NCBI GenBank assembly: GCA_036244855.1
Contig: BQKZ01003033.1
Coordinates: forward strand, 38,646 to 70,208
Origin: Temnopleurus reevesii
Lineage: Eukaryota > Echinodermata > Echinoidea > Temnopleuroida > Temnopleuridae
Length of the DNA stretch: 31,563 nt
Reading direction: 5' to 3'
The notes under the pieces: generated by a model
Told to the model about the DNA's origin: nothing
Seen by the model: only the letters and a program-made list of their open reading frames with translations
Databases searched by the model: none
Translations under genes and position numbers: made by a program
Part shown: in pieces, positions 10,056 through 20,290 of the stretch
Layout of the letters: each line of letters starts with the position of its first letter
Position numbering within the stretch: position 1 is the first letter of the stretch

Positions 10056-10257
10056 AAACTTTCACTAGAAAAGATCACCCGGCATGTTCAGCGTTTGAAG
10101 CAATTTCAGATATTTATTTGATTATCAGCTCACATTGACTTGTGCTCCTAATCAAGTTCCCCTTTCCACGCCATGGCAGCCCACTCAAACCAACTGCATG
10201 TCTTAATTGTTTATTCTACTTACATTGTATAATTATTTAGAATTTGCCGAATAACTA

Positions 10258-10262
10258 ATAAT

Positions 10263-10360
<98 letters not shown>

Positions 10361-10405
10361 TAATAACAATAATAATAACAATAATAATAATGATGATGAT
10401 AATAT

Positions 10406-10440
<35 letters not shown>

Positions 10441-10486
10441 GTAATAATAATAATAGTAATAATGATAATGATAACAACAAAAAAGG
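10258..10486. repeat. (AAT)n microsatellite with AAC/GAT variants
   Basis: About 230 bp of (ATA)n with interspersed AAC and GAT units. The poly-Ile and poly-Leu frames on both strands are artefacts. Confidence 0.97.
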
Positions 10487-10590
10487 CACTTAATGGAAAG
10501 GTGTGACCGAGCCTCAGCACACACAGGGTTCTGAGGAAGTCAATTGCCTCATCTACAGACTGATCCAGGCTTCATCCATTGTCCTCATCT

Positions 10591-10710
10591 GGGGCCTGTA
10601 ACATAAAACAAGTTTGCAATCAATCGCAAATTTTCGCACATGATTTCCCGTAGACTTGCGATTGATATCAATCTTACGATCAACCGGAAAGTTTTATGTA
10701 ACGGGGCTCT
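10591..10710. repeat. MITE family E, copy 1
   Basis: Left end GGGGCCTGTAACATAAAAC, right end GTTTTATGTAACGGGGCTCT. The interior is palindromic (CAATCAATCGCAA, GCGATTGATATCAATC). A second copy is at 20829-20957. About 120 bp and non-coding. Confidence 0.8.
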
Positions 10711-10962
10711 GAACATTTCCAAACATCTCGAGTTTTTTTTTGTTCAACCCTGCGCTTTTGTTTTCTGACTTTGATGTGACATCCAAAGGGGGATTGGAAA
10801 GCCCACGCGAACCAGGAATGATTCAATAAGGCCAAAAGAAAAATAATGTTTGGATGTCCAAGAATAACGTTTTTGAAAATTGTTTTAGTCGGCCGGAATT
10901 TTTTTTTCGATTTATTTATTTATTTATTGAAGTTTTTGAACAGATTTCATGTAGAGAATGTA

Positions 10963-11107
10963 AGGGGTGTTGTTAAAAATTAGCAATTGATCGCAAGTTG
11001 AAGTTGATCGGAACGTGCCAATCAAAATCATTGTTTCATACGCGTCTTGTTAAATGCCCGTTGCAATTTGCAAAGTTGCAGTTGATTTGCAGTTGAAAAG
11101 CACCCCA
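10963..11107. repeat. MITE family A, copy 2
   Basis: Starts AGGGGTGTTGTTAAAAATT and ends with TGCAGTTGAAAAGCACCCC. It holds AATTGATCGCAAGTTG, ATCGGAACGTGCCAATCA and ACGCGTCTTGTTAAATG, also found at 15641-15818 and 21182-21359. Confidence 0.8.
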
Positions 11108-11507
11108 TTATGGAGCAAAGTTAAACGTCTGAAAATGACATTTCGGGTTTTATTTTAGATGTTGATTTATAATTTTTACTGAAAATGGCTTTTTAAGTCA
11201 TTCATGTTTTTATAATTTTACTGTAACTTTTGTTTGTTAGAGTGAAGAAAAAAGAAGGAAAGAATCGGGTCGGGCCAATTTCAGATGGAGTGTCGGTCTG
11301 TCTTGGGCATTAAAACAAATTTTCTTCTTGGCATAAAACTCCGACACATGCATGATCGCGAGTCACAAACAGCGTTCAGCGCGCCAAAAAGTAGGGGAAA
11401 ACCCTCAACTGTTGGTCGTCTGTTCTTGCTCATCATCATGATCTTTTCCAGCGGGGCTTGTTAGTGGAAACACGAAACATTCATAACTTGTTAGCCCTGC
11501 CATCGAG
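11108..11507. other. No recognisable gene
   Basis: AT-rich sequence between a MITE and the tandem array. The minus-strand 94-codon frame overlapping 11405-11689 has no recognisable domain. Confidence 0.5.
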
Positions 11508-12600
11508 GCAGTGACATCATTTTTGAGCGAGCGGTAACGAGCATTATTATTTTGGAGACTTTGCGGTGGAGTGATAGAAAATTTGTCGAAGCTGCTAAAC
11601 AGAATAAGCAGACTGAGAATACAATTTGTGAATAATTTTAGCGATTTCAGTTTGCTGATCATTTCGCTATTGTTCCAAGGACACGGCAAGTTGATGTCTT
11701 ATGGTCCTATTCTCTGGATTTTCGCATTGGTGACTTCATCTTTAAGTGAGCGGGAATGTGTTGCTATCGCATTAATATTCTGGGGACTTTGCGGTGGAGT
11801 GACTTTACATTTTAAACTGCGAAAAACATTTTAGATCACGCTAGCTAGATCATGTTCGCGAGTGTCGCTTGCTGATCATTTCACTATTGTTCCAAGGACA
11901 AAACAGGTTTTGTGATCTGATTCTTTGGATTTCAACATTGGTGACTTCGATTTTGAGTGTTACTATCACATTAATATATTGGAGGCTTGTCGGAAAACTT
12001 GACAAAGTTGCTTGACCGAATAAGCAGACTGTGAATAAAATTTTTGATCATTAATTGTCAGCGATTTCAGTTTGCTGATCATTATTTTCGCTCTTGTTCC
12101 AAGGACACGACAAGTTGATTCTAAGTTAGCAGGAAAGTGTGTTTTTATCACATTAATATTTTTGAGACTTTGCGGTATATAGTGACAGAAAACTTATCAA
12201 AGTTGCTTAACCGAATAAGTAGACTGCGAATAACATCTAAACAAATTAATTTTCAGTGAGTTCCCTTTTCTGATCATTTCGCTTTTGTTCCAAGGATATG
12301 ACATGTAGGTGTTTCGCGATTCGATACTTTGTATTTCATCTTAAGTGACTTCATTTTAAAGTGAGCGGGAGCGTGTTGTTATCGCATTGATATATTTGAG
12401 ACTCTGCGATGGAGTGACAGAACATTTGTCGAAGCTCCCTTACCGAATAAACAGACAGAGAGTAAGATTTTGAATCATTTTTAGCGACTACCCTTTTTTT
12501 CGGATCATTAAGCTAGAGTTTCAATGACATGACATGTTGATGGTTCGTGGTTCGATTCGTTGGATTTTAACTTTGGGGACTAAATAAAATTCGTTTTTCT
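11508..12600. repeat. Degenerate tandem array of five units upstream of receptor 1
   Basis: Three words recur in the same order with a period of about 180-235 bp. The first is a GGAGACTTTGCGGTGGAGTG-like word at about 11553, 11781, 11978, 12162 and 12395. The second is GAATAAGCAGACTG, present in most units. The third is TTGCTGATCATTTCGCT with TTGTTCCAAGGACA, at about 11653, 11870, 12073, 12269 and 12501. Linking words are GTGACTTC-TTTTAAGTGAGCGGG and ATCGCATTAATAT. Units are strongly diverged, share no intact common frame, and stop about 270 bp before the receptor 1 start codon. Confidence 0.88.
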
Positions 12601-12823
12601 GATGTTAAATTTGACTTTGGAATAAATTCAGATTTTAGGTTTTAGTGACCAACGAAGCACCACGCACTTTATTGAGCGAATGCGAATAATATCAGTGCAT
12701 AACTACATCGGAAAATCAATCTTGAATTTTGGGATTAGAATTACAGGAGCATCAACATTGTTCGAAATATCAATGAAATGAAAAGAAGTGCAGATGACAA
12801 CAAACGAACATCACTTTGTTGAG

Positions 12824-12862
12824 ATTTTCACTGCATTTGTTACTCAATCTGCACTTACATAG
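12824..12862 (+). promoter_or_regulatory. Candidate 3' splice site just upstream of receptor 1
   Basis: A pyrimidine-biased stretch (TTTTCACTGCATTTGTTACTC) ends in CACTTACATAG at 12862, 12 bp before the ATG. The AG overlaps an in-frame TAG. The gene may therefore have an intron in its 5' untranslated region, with the whole protein in the last exon. Confidence 0.35.
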
Positions 12863-12874
12863 GATTATTTCATT

Positions 12875-15052
12875 ATGGCACATTTGAGTGAAACGCGAAT
12901 GTCTTCAGTGGAGATAGCAATTCTCTTGATTTTCGTCATCCATCTTGCATGTGCACAAACAGTCACTCTTATATCTGGGCCAAGCAACACTACGGTGATC
13001 GTTGGGCAGAATCTGACATTGACCTGTCAAATTTCCGAACCTTTGAATGCAAACTTTAACATTCTTTGGAAGAAATCTAATGCAGATATCGGCCGCTGCC
13101 AATATGGCCACCTTTGCCAGAACTTCAGGGATTCACCAGAGTTGAAGAAATTTGACGGGAGATTTTTTGAACTTCACATAACCAGCGTTAACCTGGAGGA
13201 TGGTGGAAGCTATGAGTGTGGATTCGAACGACGGGAAACGTCTACAGAGCGTTTGGTTTACCATCGTCTAAGAGCCGTAATTGTCTCCGTCGTGGAAGAA
13301 AGAAACGTTAAAGAACCAGCATGTAATGTTGTGATTCCCCAAACCATCGCCAATGGACAACAGTTCAACATGAGAGCCAATTCGACGCAGTTCGTTTGTT
13401 CTTGGCCCCAAAGCTATGCGGGCGCTATCGGACAATTGCGCTTCCCATCCTCGAGCGGATTCAGAAACTCGACTTCCGGTGGAGGCAACAACTCAGTGGC
13501 TAACACCATGAGCTTGAGCAAGGCGATGGGTGTTCTTAACTCGGAAGGTGAGAGTCAATGCTCGATGGCACTACCAGGACTGCAGTCAACGCGGCAATGT
13601 ACCTTCAGGAAGCACCTCTCGCCATCTGTGGTTCGAATAACAGAAGGCGGTGAGACAAGCTTCACATGCTCTAGCGCAGATCCTCACACCCAATCCTGGT
13701 ACTGGTATGGAATCAGCAGCCAGTCCAAAGATACCCTGATAGGTCAAGATAGGCTTCCTGACTATGGGTTAACTGTGTACCGTAACAGGGTCACCATTGA
13801 CACCAATTCCATAGCAAACAACGGCTTCACGCTACTGTGCTTCACGAGGAATAGAGATGACCAGCTGATAATGTCGGGTTTCGGAAAGTTGATTGTTAAC
13901 CAACGGATAACGCAACGGATAACATCAGAAGCAGCAACAGCAAATGCAGAAACAACAACAAGAAGGGCAGCAGCGAAGACTACAATGAAAGCACAAACTG
14001 TTGCGAATCCCTCACCGACACGCCAGAGAACTGCCTTTGCAACCAAAGGTACTAAGTTAGAGAATCGGAAAGCAACACTCCAAGATGAACAGACCACGAT
14101 AGTTCCTCCAACGAAGAATCACGTTTCTCTTGGAGCACGGATCGGGACGAACAATGTAAATCTTTCCTCATTTCCTTCTTGGATAAAGTATTTGATTTAC
14201 TATTGTTCAATTGCATCTACCCTCGCGCTCTTTATTACTGTTCTCATGTTATCGTACTTCTGTGTTAAGCGATGTCGGAGAAAACCTCCCCCGCATGAAG
14301 ACGTAGAGCAACAGCCTCAGGTCGCCAAGGTCGTGGCCATTCCGTCGCACTCAAACGCCGACTACGCCACGATCGATTCCTACGAGCTACGACGCCAGAA
14401 GGATGAGGACATGCGTGAGCGCAAGGAGTCGTTTCGGTATTTCGAGCCGAGAGGCATGACGGTACAGACGATGAGCACCGTCCCGGTATTGCCGACCTCG
14501 GCTTGTCCGTCCTCTTCCAGCGTTCCGAAGCCACGCGCTCAATCCGAGATCGCGCCAAGTCACCTCGACGACCCGACGTACTTCGACACCTCCAACAGCC
14601 GACATCTCTTGAGAAACATGTCCCTCCAGAACCCTCCGCTGCACAGAATCCCCGATGACGAATCGACCGTTGATTCTCGCACGAGCGTCGCAAAGAAAGA
14701 CCCGCAGGATGAAGAAGTGTTTTACTTCCCGCTCGATAAAATCGACACCGGTGACGAACTTCGATCCGATGTCGATGATCAGACAATCAAGTCGTCCATA
14801 TCAGACGAGACAACCCTAGATCGTCAGGAACATCCATATTTTATCCTCGAGCACTCATCCAAAAATGATGCCATCACGTCGATTAACCCGGAAAACACTT
14901 CGTCGGGAAAGATTCCCCAAATTACAAATAATAACGTCGAAAATGATGGTGACCCGAGATATGATAACTTTCGCTCGAAGCGCATACCCTATCTGCGGGA
15001 AAATAGTACGACAGACAATTACGAAAAGTTGAAATGCACTTCGAAGGGATAA
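12875..15052 (+). CDS. Single-exon three-Ig-domain receptor with long tyrosine-rich tail (receptor 1)
   Basis: Predicted type I membrane receptor of 725 aa. Residues 9-27 form a signal peptide (cleavage likely after LACA). Ig-like domain 1 (about 29-140) has Cys51, Trp65 and Cys115 in an EDGGSYECG motif, plus extra Cys75 and Cys81. Domain 2 (about 148-245) carries four cysteines (150, 175, 229, 242) and VCSW. Domain 3 (about 250-342) has Cys265, WYWYG and Cys322. A Thr/Ala/Ser-rich stalk (343-435) precedes one uncharged transmembrane helix (about 437-463) and the stop-transfer KRCRRK. The roughly 260-aa tail has nine tyrosines; Tyr617 sits in VFYFPL (ITIM-like), Tyr655 and Tyr716 in YxxL, Tyr696 in YxN. 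N-glycosylation sequons include N38, N46, N169 and N198. The ATG has A at -3 and G at +4, with an in-frame TAG 12 bp upstream; Met9 is an alternative start. Paralogue of the gene at 23102. Family name, ligand and function are unknown; an inhibitory or scaffold role is inferred. Confidence 0.93.
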   Translation: MAHLSETRMSSVEIAILLIFVIHLACAQTVTLISGPSNTTVIVGQNLTLTCQISEPLNANFNILWKKSNADIGRCQYGHLCQNFRDSPELKKFDGRFFELHITSVNLEDGGSYECGFERRETSTERLVYHRLRAVIVSVVEERNVKEPACNVVIPQTIANGQQFNMRANSTQFVCSWPQSYAGAIGQLRFPSSSGFRNSTSGGGNNSVANTMSLSKAMGVLNSEGESQCSMALPGLQSTRQCTFRKHLSPSVVRITEGGETSFTCSSADPHTQSWYWYGISSQSKDTLIGQDRLPDYGLTVYRNRVTIDTNSIANNGFTLLCFTRNRDDQLIMSGFGKLIVNQRITQRITSEAATANAETTTRRAAAKTTMKAQTVANPSPTRQRTAFATKGTKLENRKATLQDEQTTIVPPTKNHVSLGARIGTNNVNLSSFPSWIKYLIYYCSIASTLALFITVLMLSYFCVKRCRRKPPPHEDVEQQPQVAKVVAIPSHSNADYATIDSYELRRQKDEDMRERKESFRYFEPRGMTVQTMSTVPVLPTSACPSSSSVPKPRAQSEIAPSHLDDPTYFDTSNSRHLLRNMSLQNPPLHRIPDDESTVDSRTSVAKKDPQDEEVFYFPLDKIDTGDELRSDVDDQTIKSSISDETTLDRQEHPYFILEHSSKNDAITSINPENTSSGKIPQITNNNVENDGDPRYDNFRSKRIPYLRENSTTDNYEKLKCTSKG

Positions 15053-15159
15053 CCGTTCAAAATGACGAGCACTGTGAAAAGTTATCGTAAGGTTTATCTG
15101 GACAAAGCTCTAGAAAATGAGTAGTTCACAATATCTAAATGACTTAGTTGTGTGGAGGC
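15053..15159 (+). other. Receptor 1 downstream flank / presumed 3' UTR start
   Basis: Only 107 bp separate the stop codon from the SINE at 15160. There is no AATAAA here. The first AATAAA (15248-15253) is inside the SINE and the next lies at 15871, so the SINE may supply or sit within the 3' UTR. Confidence 0.45.
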
Positions 15160-15444
15160 GCCGCCGTGGTGTAGTGGTCATGACTCTCGCCTTTCAACCA
15201 GAGGGTCGTAGGTTCGAATCCCATGCATGGCGTTCATTTCCTTCAGCAATAAATTCATCCACATTGTGCTGCACTCAACCCAGGTGAGGTGAATGGGTAC
15301 CTGGTAGGAATATTTATTCCTTGAAATGCCAAGTGCGCTGGTGGCTACCGGGCTAAAGCCAGGGTAATAATAATGCAAAGCGCCTTGAGCATTCAGCAGA
15401 GTGGAAACGTGCGCTATATAAATTTGTATCTATTATATTATTAG
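15160..15444 (+). repeat. tRNA-derived SINE, near full length
   Basis: The head contains CCGTGGTGTAGTGGTCATGA (A box) and GTAGGTTCGAATCCC (B box), as in tRNA genes. The body has TTCCTTCAGCAATAAATTC and TGCACTCAACCCAGG. The 3' domain has AAAGCGCCTTGAGCATT and GTGCGCTATATAAAT, ending in TATTATATTATTAG. Metazoan SINEs with this type of head, body and short A/T tail are known. The acceptor stem does not pair, so this is not a tRNA gene. Confidence 0.9.
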
Positions 15445-15640
15445 TAGTTGTCAAGTAGTGAAGAACAATGAATGAATGCGGTCTGTGATTTGTCTACAAC
15501 ATTTTTTGTCGATTACGTATGTAGAAGTAAGCATCAGCTAAGCGTCTATCCACCGTACTTTTGTTCCCATGGAACCATCTAAATATCGTATACGCTAGAC
15601 GCACTCGTTGGTGATAAACATACAGTTATATGTGACTGAA

Positions 15641-15818
15641 GGGTGTTGCCAGAAAGTTGCGTTTAATTGTCAGTTGCATGTTATCGGCACGAGCCATTTT
15701 TTTTTCATGCGTGTCTTGTTAAAAGCACAAACTGCGCGCATATGAAAATGCACTTTTCATTTTGCAACTGTTGTGCATCTGATTTGCAATCAATTGCAAT
15801 TTTCTAGCAACAGCCCCT
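15641..15818. repeat. MITE family A, copy 3
   Basis: Starts GGGTGTTGCCAGAAAGTTGC and ends with the inverted TTTGCAATCAATTGCAATTT, then TAGCAACAGCCCCTAT. It includes CATGCGTGTCTTGTTAAAAG, as in copies 2 and 4. Confidence 0.8.
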
Positions 15819-16480
15819 ATGAAAAGGGTCGTGTTTACAAATTGAGACGTTTGCTCGAAATTTGCTATGAAATAAATGTGGTTGTTGAAATATAAGCGAA
15901 ATGCTTCATCCAACGATTTTGATAATATTTTGGTTTTAATGCTGCATGAGTAGGCTGTATATTTTTTTGTGTGTCTTTCAATCCTATAAATACCGGACAG
16001 CCTATTATATTACTATCATATTTGTTACTACATCCTTTGATAGGATTTCAATCATAGTTTGCAATCAGTGTTGATATTATGATTGATATTCGTACTTAAT
16101 CTCTCAAAGTACAGATTTTGTTACCTTCATGTTTCTAGCTGTCTTGTTATGTTCCAATATCGTCATGTTTAATATACCGTTCTTAAATGCCTGTTCCCTA
16201 TGTGATATATTTTTCGTTATCAAATTATGCTGCAACAAACTATTATTCAAATCAAATTCAAATCAGATCATTTTATTTTCAGTTCTTTCGAAAATTAAAA
16301 CATATCTTAAAGATATTCTATTTGTATAAAAGTCACAAATCAAGATGCATGATTAATCTATAAGTTTCGCATATTTTTGGCACAGTTTATTTGACAAAAC
16401 TAAATATCATATCATATCGTCAAGGAATACGTCTTCAACTCCTGTCTTCAACTCCTTTAACATAGAGATCGAAGTCAATA
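15819..16480. other. No recognisable gene (AT-rich)
   Basis: About 660 bp with short hydrophobic frames explained by high T content. No domain, repeat family or RNA gene was recognised. Confidence 0.55.
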
Positions 16481-16483
16481 TTG

Positions 16484-16640
16484 ATGCCATGGTGTAGTGG
16501 TTCAGAATATCGTCTTTTGACCAAATTGTAGCGGTTCGAAACCTACCTATGGCGTGGAACGTTGAGTACATGTAGTGTGGGAATGCTCCTAAAGGGAGTG
16601 GATCATGTGCACAGCTTATAGTTGGAGTGCCCATATACAA
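16484..16640 (+). repeat. Degraded tRNA-derived SINE fragment
   Basis: GCCATGGTGTAGTGGTTCAG (A-box region) and TAGCGGTTCGAAACC (B box) are spaced as in the SINE at 15160, followed by CTATGGCGTGGAA. The body is diverged and the tail is not seen. Confidence 0.65.
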
Positions 16641-16817
16641 AAGTTTGTACAACATTAGTACAAACTGATGTGGTTTCCCGGGTAAACAACAGCATTAAAA
16701 AAAAAAATATTATAATTTATTACTTATCATAACCTAATTGTAAGAATTGTCCTCCAATCTGCCCAGAAGGACGGGAAACTAGAAATTAAAAGATGAGAAA
16801 TCGATTTCTCTCCTGAA

Positions 16818-17087
16818 GGCTGACTTACACCTTGGCGTTTTTAGCCTGCGTCAGCCCAGCGTCTTTGCCGATTAAAACGCTCCATGGACGCAGGTCATAC
16901 GGCGGACTGACGTTCGGCATACGCTCCTTGAGCGCAAGCCGAAGGTCAGTACACCGCCTAATCGGAGTATGCTTTGCACTCAGGGTGCGTTTTTTTAATT
17001 TTCAAAAACCAAAACGCTCGGTCGTGTGGCAAGCCGTATTGATATTTCGGTCGATGCAGGCTAAAAACACCAAAGTGTGAGTCGGCT
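16818..17087. repeat. MITE family B, complete copy
   Basis: Left end GGCTGACTTACACCTTGGCG plus TTTTTAGCCTGCGTCAGCCC. Right end GCAGGCTAAAAACACCAAAG plus TGTGAGTCGGC, an imperfect inverse. The interior contains AAAACGCTCC, GGACTGACGTTCGGC and its near-inverse GCCGAAGGTCAGT, so it is a nested palindrome. About 270 bp, non-coding. Confidence 0.88.
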
Positions 17088-17228
17088 TTAACAAAGAAAT
17101 TTATAAAACCCAACTATCAAATAACCTGATGATTAAAAGTAATGTTATCTGAAAGTGGAAAATTAATTTGGAATGAGTTCATGCAGGATAGAAACCCTTT
17201 TAAAATTGAGAAATGTGATACATGTACT

Positions 17229-17275
17229 TTAATTGGAAACCCACCCCTGGAATTATCGTTGTGTCAATTAATGAA
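17229..17275 (+). repeat. Fragment of foldback family D
   Basis: TTTAATTGGAAACCCACCCC followed by TGGAATTATCGT matches the left terminus of the element at 7822. Only about 45 bp is recognisable. Confidence 0.6.
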
Positions 17276-17532
17276 TTTTATTTAATTTGGTAGATTATGT
17301 AATAAGTAAACTTAGTATGTAAACGGAACTTTTTAATGAATGATTACTACAACTACTGGCGGAACTTATATTTCAGTGTAATAAAGAATAGTCCATGAGA
17401 ATATTTGAATACAACTCTTGTTACGTTTCATATTATGGCGGAATTTTTGAGGTGTGAATCACTGTAATGCAATGTGCATGGGACAATAAAATGATAATGC
17501 CAAGATTTTTGTTTAAAAAATGTATGTTGATG

Positions 17533-17539
17533 ATACTGG

Positions 17540-17589
<50 letters not shown>

Positions 17590-17735
17590 CTGAAGATGAT
17601 GATAAAGAAAAAAGGAATAAAAGAAAGAAGGAAGAGAAGAAGAAGGAGAAGAAGAAGAAGGAGCAGGAGTAGGAGGAGGAGGAGGAGGAGGAGAAGAAGA
17701 AGCAGAGGGAGAAAAGAAAGAGAAAGAAAATCTCG
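17533..17735. repeat. (GAT)n microsatellite followed by purine tract
   Basis: 17533-17590 is nearly pure (GAT)n. 17605-17735 is purine-only AAGAAG, GGAGGA and GAAAGA. Poly-Met, poly-Arg and poly-His frames through it are artefacts. Confidence 0.95.
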
Positions 17736-18439
17736 ATTTATGATAACGATACATACTTTTTTGTTGGATGTTGTCAGAAATTATGACTGTTGAATACACT
17801 TTATTTCCACTCAATATCATAATTGCTAAGAATAAATACAATTGGCTTGATGAAAATTCTTGGTGATTTTGTGATTGTTAAAGAGGTACAAAGGTTTCAT
17901 TGAAAATGCAGTAAAATCGGATCTCATTTCCATATGATGGTAGATAAAGGAATGTGCTTCTTATAACCCTTGAGAGAATGTAGGTATATGCTTAAAGGTT
18001 TTTATTTGACAAAATCTTATTTACACAATTTCTGATATCCTCAACTAAAATAGAAGTTGGATGTAATCCGTTTTCCACACAATTGTTCCTTCCTGCTCTT
18101 GAAAGTATACACTTATTGCTTATTTTTATTCAATACAAACTGATTCCTGAATAACTTATATTACAAATCTGAACAAATTTACCGTTTAACTTGTTTCAAT
18201 GAAATTGTAACTCTGAGGGTTTATTGCAACATACTCCTTGGTTGCAATTACTTTATGAAAACATGGACCAAATACTGAGGTACTCAAATGATACGCGGGA
18301 AAAGACAATTTAATATATTTCCTTTTGTCTTTCATCCAATGTGCAAATGAATGTGAATTTTAGTGAAATTTATTTGAATGACACACATCATCATGATATG
18401 CTGTGAACTTTATCCCCCAAATCTATATTATGTATAATT
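17736..18439. other. No recognisable gene
   Basis: About 700 bp of AT-rich DNA. No coding signal, repeat family or RNA gene recognised. Confidence 0.55.
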
Positions 18440-18493
18440 ATGTGTGTGTTTGTGTGTGTATGTGTGATTAAAGGAGGGAGAGAGAGGGAGAGA

Positions 18494-18524
<31 letters not shown>

Positions 18525-18541
18525 GGAGAGAAGGGGGGGGA

Positions 18542-18588
<47 letters not shown>

Positions 18589-18605
18589 CAGAGAGAGAAG
18601 TGAGC
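18440..18605. repeat. (GT)n then (GA)n microsatellite
   Basis: 18440-18468 is (GT)n. 18475-18600 is (GA)n interrupted by a G run at about 18533. Confidence 0.96.
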
Positions 18606-18788
18606 GGGTAGGAGAAGTATAGTGAAAGGAATGAAGGTCATCAACACTACTAGAAGTTCTTTAACATATTTTGCAATTACATATTATGAGATACTTAAAA
18701 ATAAGTTACAACGCGGATGTATACAGAATTTTGGAAGGAATGGGGGGGGGGGGGTGTAAAGACATACCAAGTTCTCCTCATGTGGTCA

Positions 18789-18872
18789 TGATTAGTGGGC
18801 TTTCGAAATTGGTGGACGGAGGCTTGTGGATGGTAATAAAACGAGTGCGCATCTGATGTGCGCAATTTATGA
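18789..18872. repeat. Dispersed repeat fragment, copy 2
   Basis: Shares a run of words with 9645-9728: TTTCGAAATT, TGGACG, GGCTTGTGGAT, ACGAGTGC. The downstream part, GATGTGCGCA, is locally palindromic. Confidence 0.6.
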
Positions 18873-19349
18873 TCATGATGATGGGCACATCGCTTATGTT
18901 TTTGTCATTCACTGCGCACACCAGTTGCGAAAACCTACTATTATTTAAATAGTGCCCTTACATTTGAAAAAGTAAATTCATGAAAAATCATTGAATTATG
19001 AATAATTAATTGATGAAAAAGACAAAAATAATAGAGTGATACATGAATATAAAACAAACATAATTATAAAAACTTAAAATGTATAAGAAATACACTTAAT
19101 CTCTGAAATACGTAGCCAATATAGGGGACCATGGGCCGCCCCTTTTGCCTTAGAATCCGCTAATAAATAGAAAATGAAAGCGATTCTTTAATATTAGCTC
19201 ATATTATAGAATGACTAATCAATCAATAATTACAGACGTTAACGAGCATTAACATGACTAATAAGTCAAGATCAATCACCTCATACGATCTCCCTAAGAT
19301 TCACGTCATAATGGACAAATTATTTATTCTTTGTCGATGATTGTATGAC
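18873..19349. other. No recognisable gene
   Basis: AT-rich with many AATAAT-like words. No coding or repeat call could be supported. Confidence 0.5.
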
Positions 19350-19470
19350 AAGCAAAAACAAAACAAAGCAAAACAAAATGAAATAAAACAAAACAAAATA
19401 AGTAAAAAAAAAAATCTTAAACAAAATGAAATAAAACAAAGCAAAAATAACAAATGAATGAAAAGAAAAG

Positions 19471-19551
<81 letters not shown>
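19350..19551. repeat. A-rich block: AAAAC-type repeats then 76 consecutive A
   Basis: 19350-19470 is built of AAAAC, AAAGC and AAATG words; 19476-19551 is an uninterrupted A run. Poly-Phe frames on the minus strand are artefacts. It could be a retroposon tail, but no retroposon body was recognised on its 5' side. Confidence 0.9.
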
Positions 19552-19553
<2 letters not shown>

Positions 19554-20290
19554 CAGAACAGAACAACAAAAAAATAACATAAATAACAAGGAAAAAACAA
19601 AATAAACCCCTCCAAAAAGAATAAACAACCACGATCGTTTGATTGGCAAATAACAAGGATCATTAAAGTATAATTTTGATTTATTTTTTTTCCAAATCTT
19701 TTCGCGTGCGTAATAGTAATGGTTTCCAACTTTTTTTTTGCGCAGCGAAGAAGGGACCAATGTCCCCTGAGCCGCCCATTATGGATAGGGCGTTATTAAT
19801 TATTTAATTTTCGCTCTTTATGAAATAATTAGTGCATCATTATAAAGTAACATTAATAAATCAATTTTAATCAGATCCCCGATTACTCTCGGTCAGCACG
19901 GATCGGATTATTAAGGTGTCAGTGGGACACAGGAAAGGTATCATAGACGTAATTAATTGCCTGAAATTAATTTTCATAAAAAAAAAATCATATCTAATAT
20001 TAAAAACATGCGTAGAATATTTTTGAAAAAAAAAAACACCTAGAGATACACAACACGAACCAAGAACGAGGCTGGAAATAATGTGCCTTGTTTTTAAAAC
20101 TTAACATTTTTTAATGTTTTAACGACGTCCTGGCTTCGAATAATCATGGTAATCTGCTTGTAAACCAAATCATGATCTTATTCAGTGCAAACTATTTAAA
20201 GTTTTTAGCAACGGTTACATTTTTTTTTTACTTCATAATGGACCTGCCATATCATCCCTCAAAAAATATAGAAGAAATATATTAAAATCT
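19552..20290. other. No recognisable gene (AT-rich)
   Basis: About 740 bp without domain-bearing frames. A-runs continue around 19560-19610. No RNA gene or known repeat was recognised. Confidence 0.5.

Noticed and set aside
11571..11834. 87-codon frame with hydrophobic stretch upstream of receptor 1
   Set aside because: It lies across the first two units of the tandem array and is not preserved in the other units.
14265..14786. 173-codon minus-strand frame opposite receptor 1
   Set aside because: Shadow of the GC-richer tail-coding region; no domain and no start context.
15160..15232. Possible functional tRNA at the SINE head
   Set aside because: It continues directly into a SINE body and lacks a paired acceptor stem.
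17428..17841. Poly-His/Pro and poly-Met/Arg frames
   Set aside because: Derived from (GAT)n and purine repeats.
19301..19760. Poly-Phe minus-strand frames
   Set aside because: Derived from the 76-A run and AAAAC repeats.
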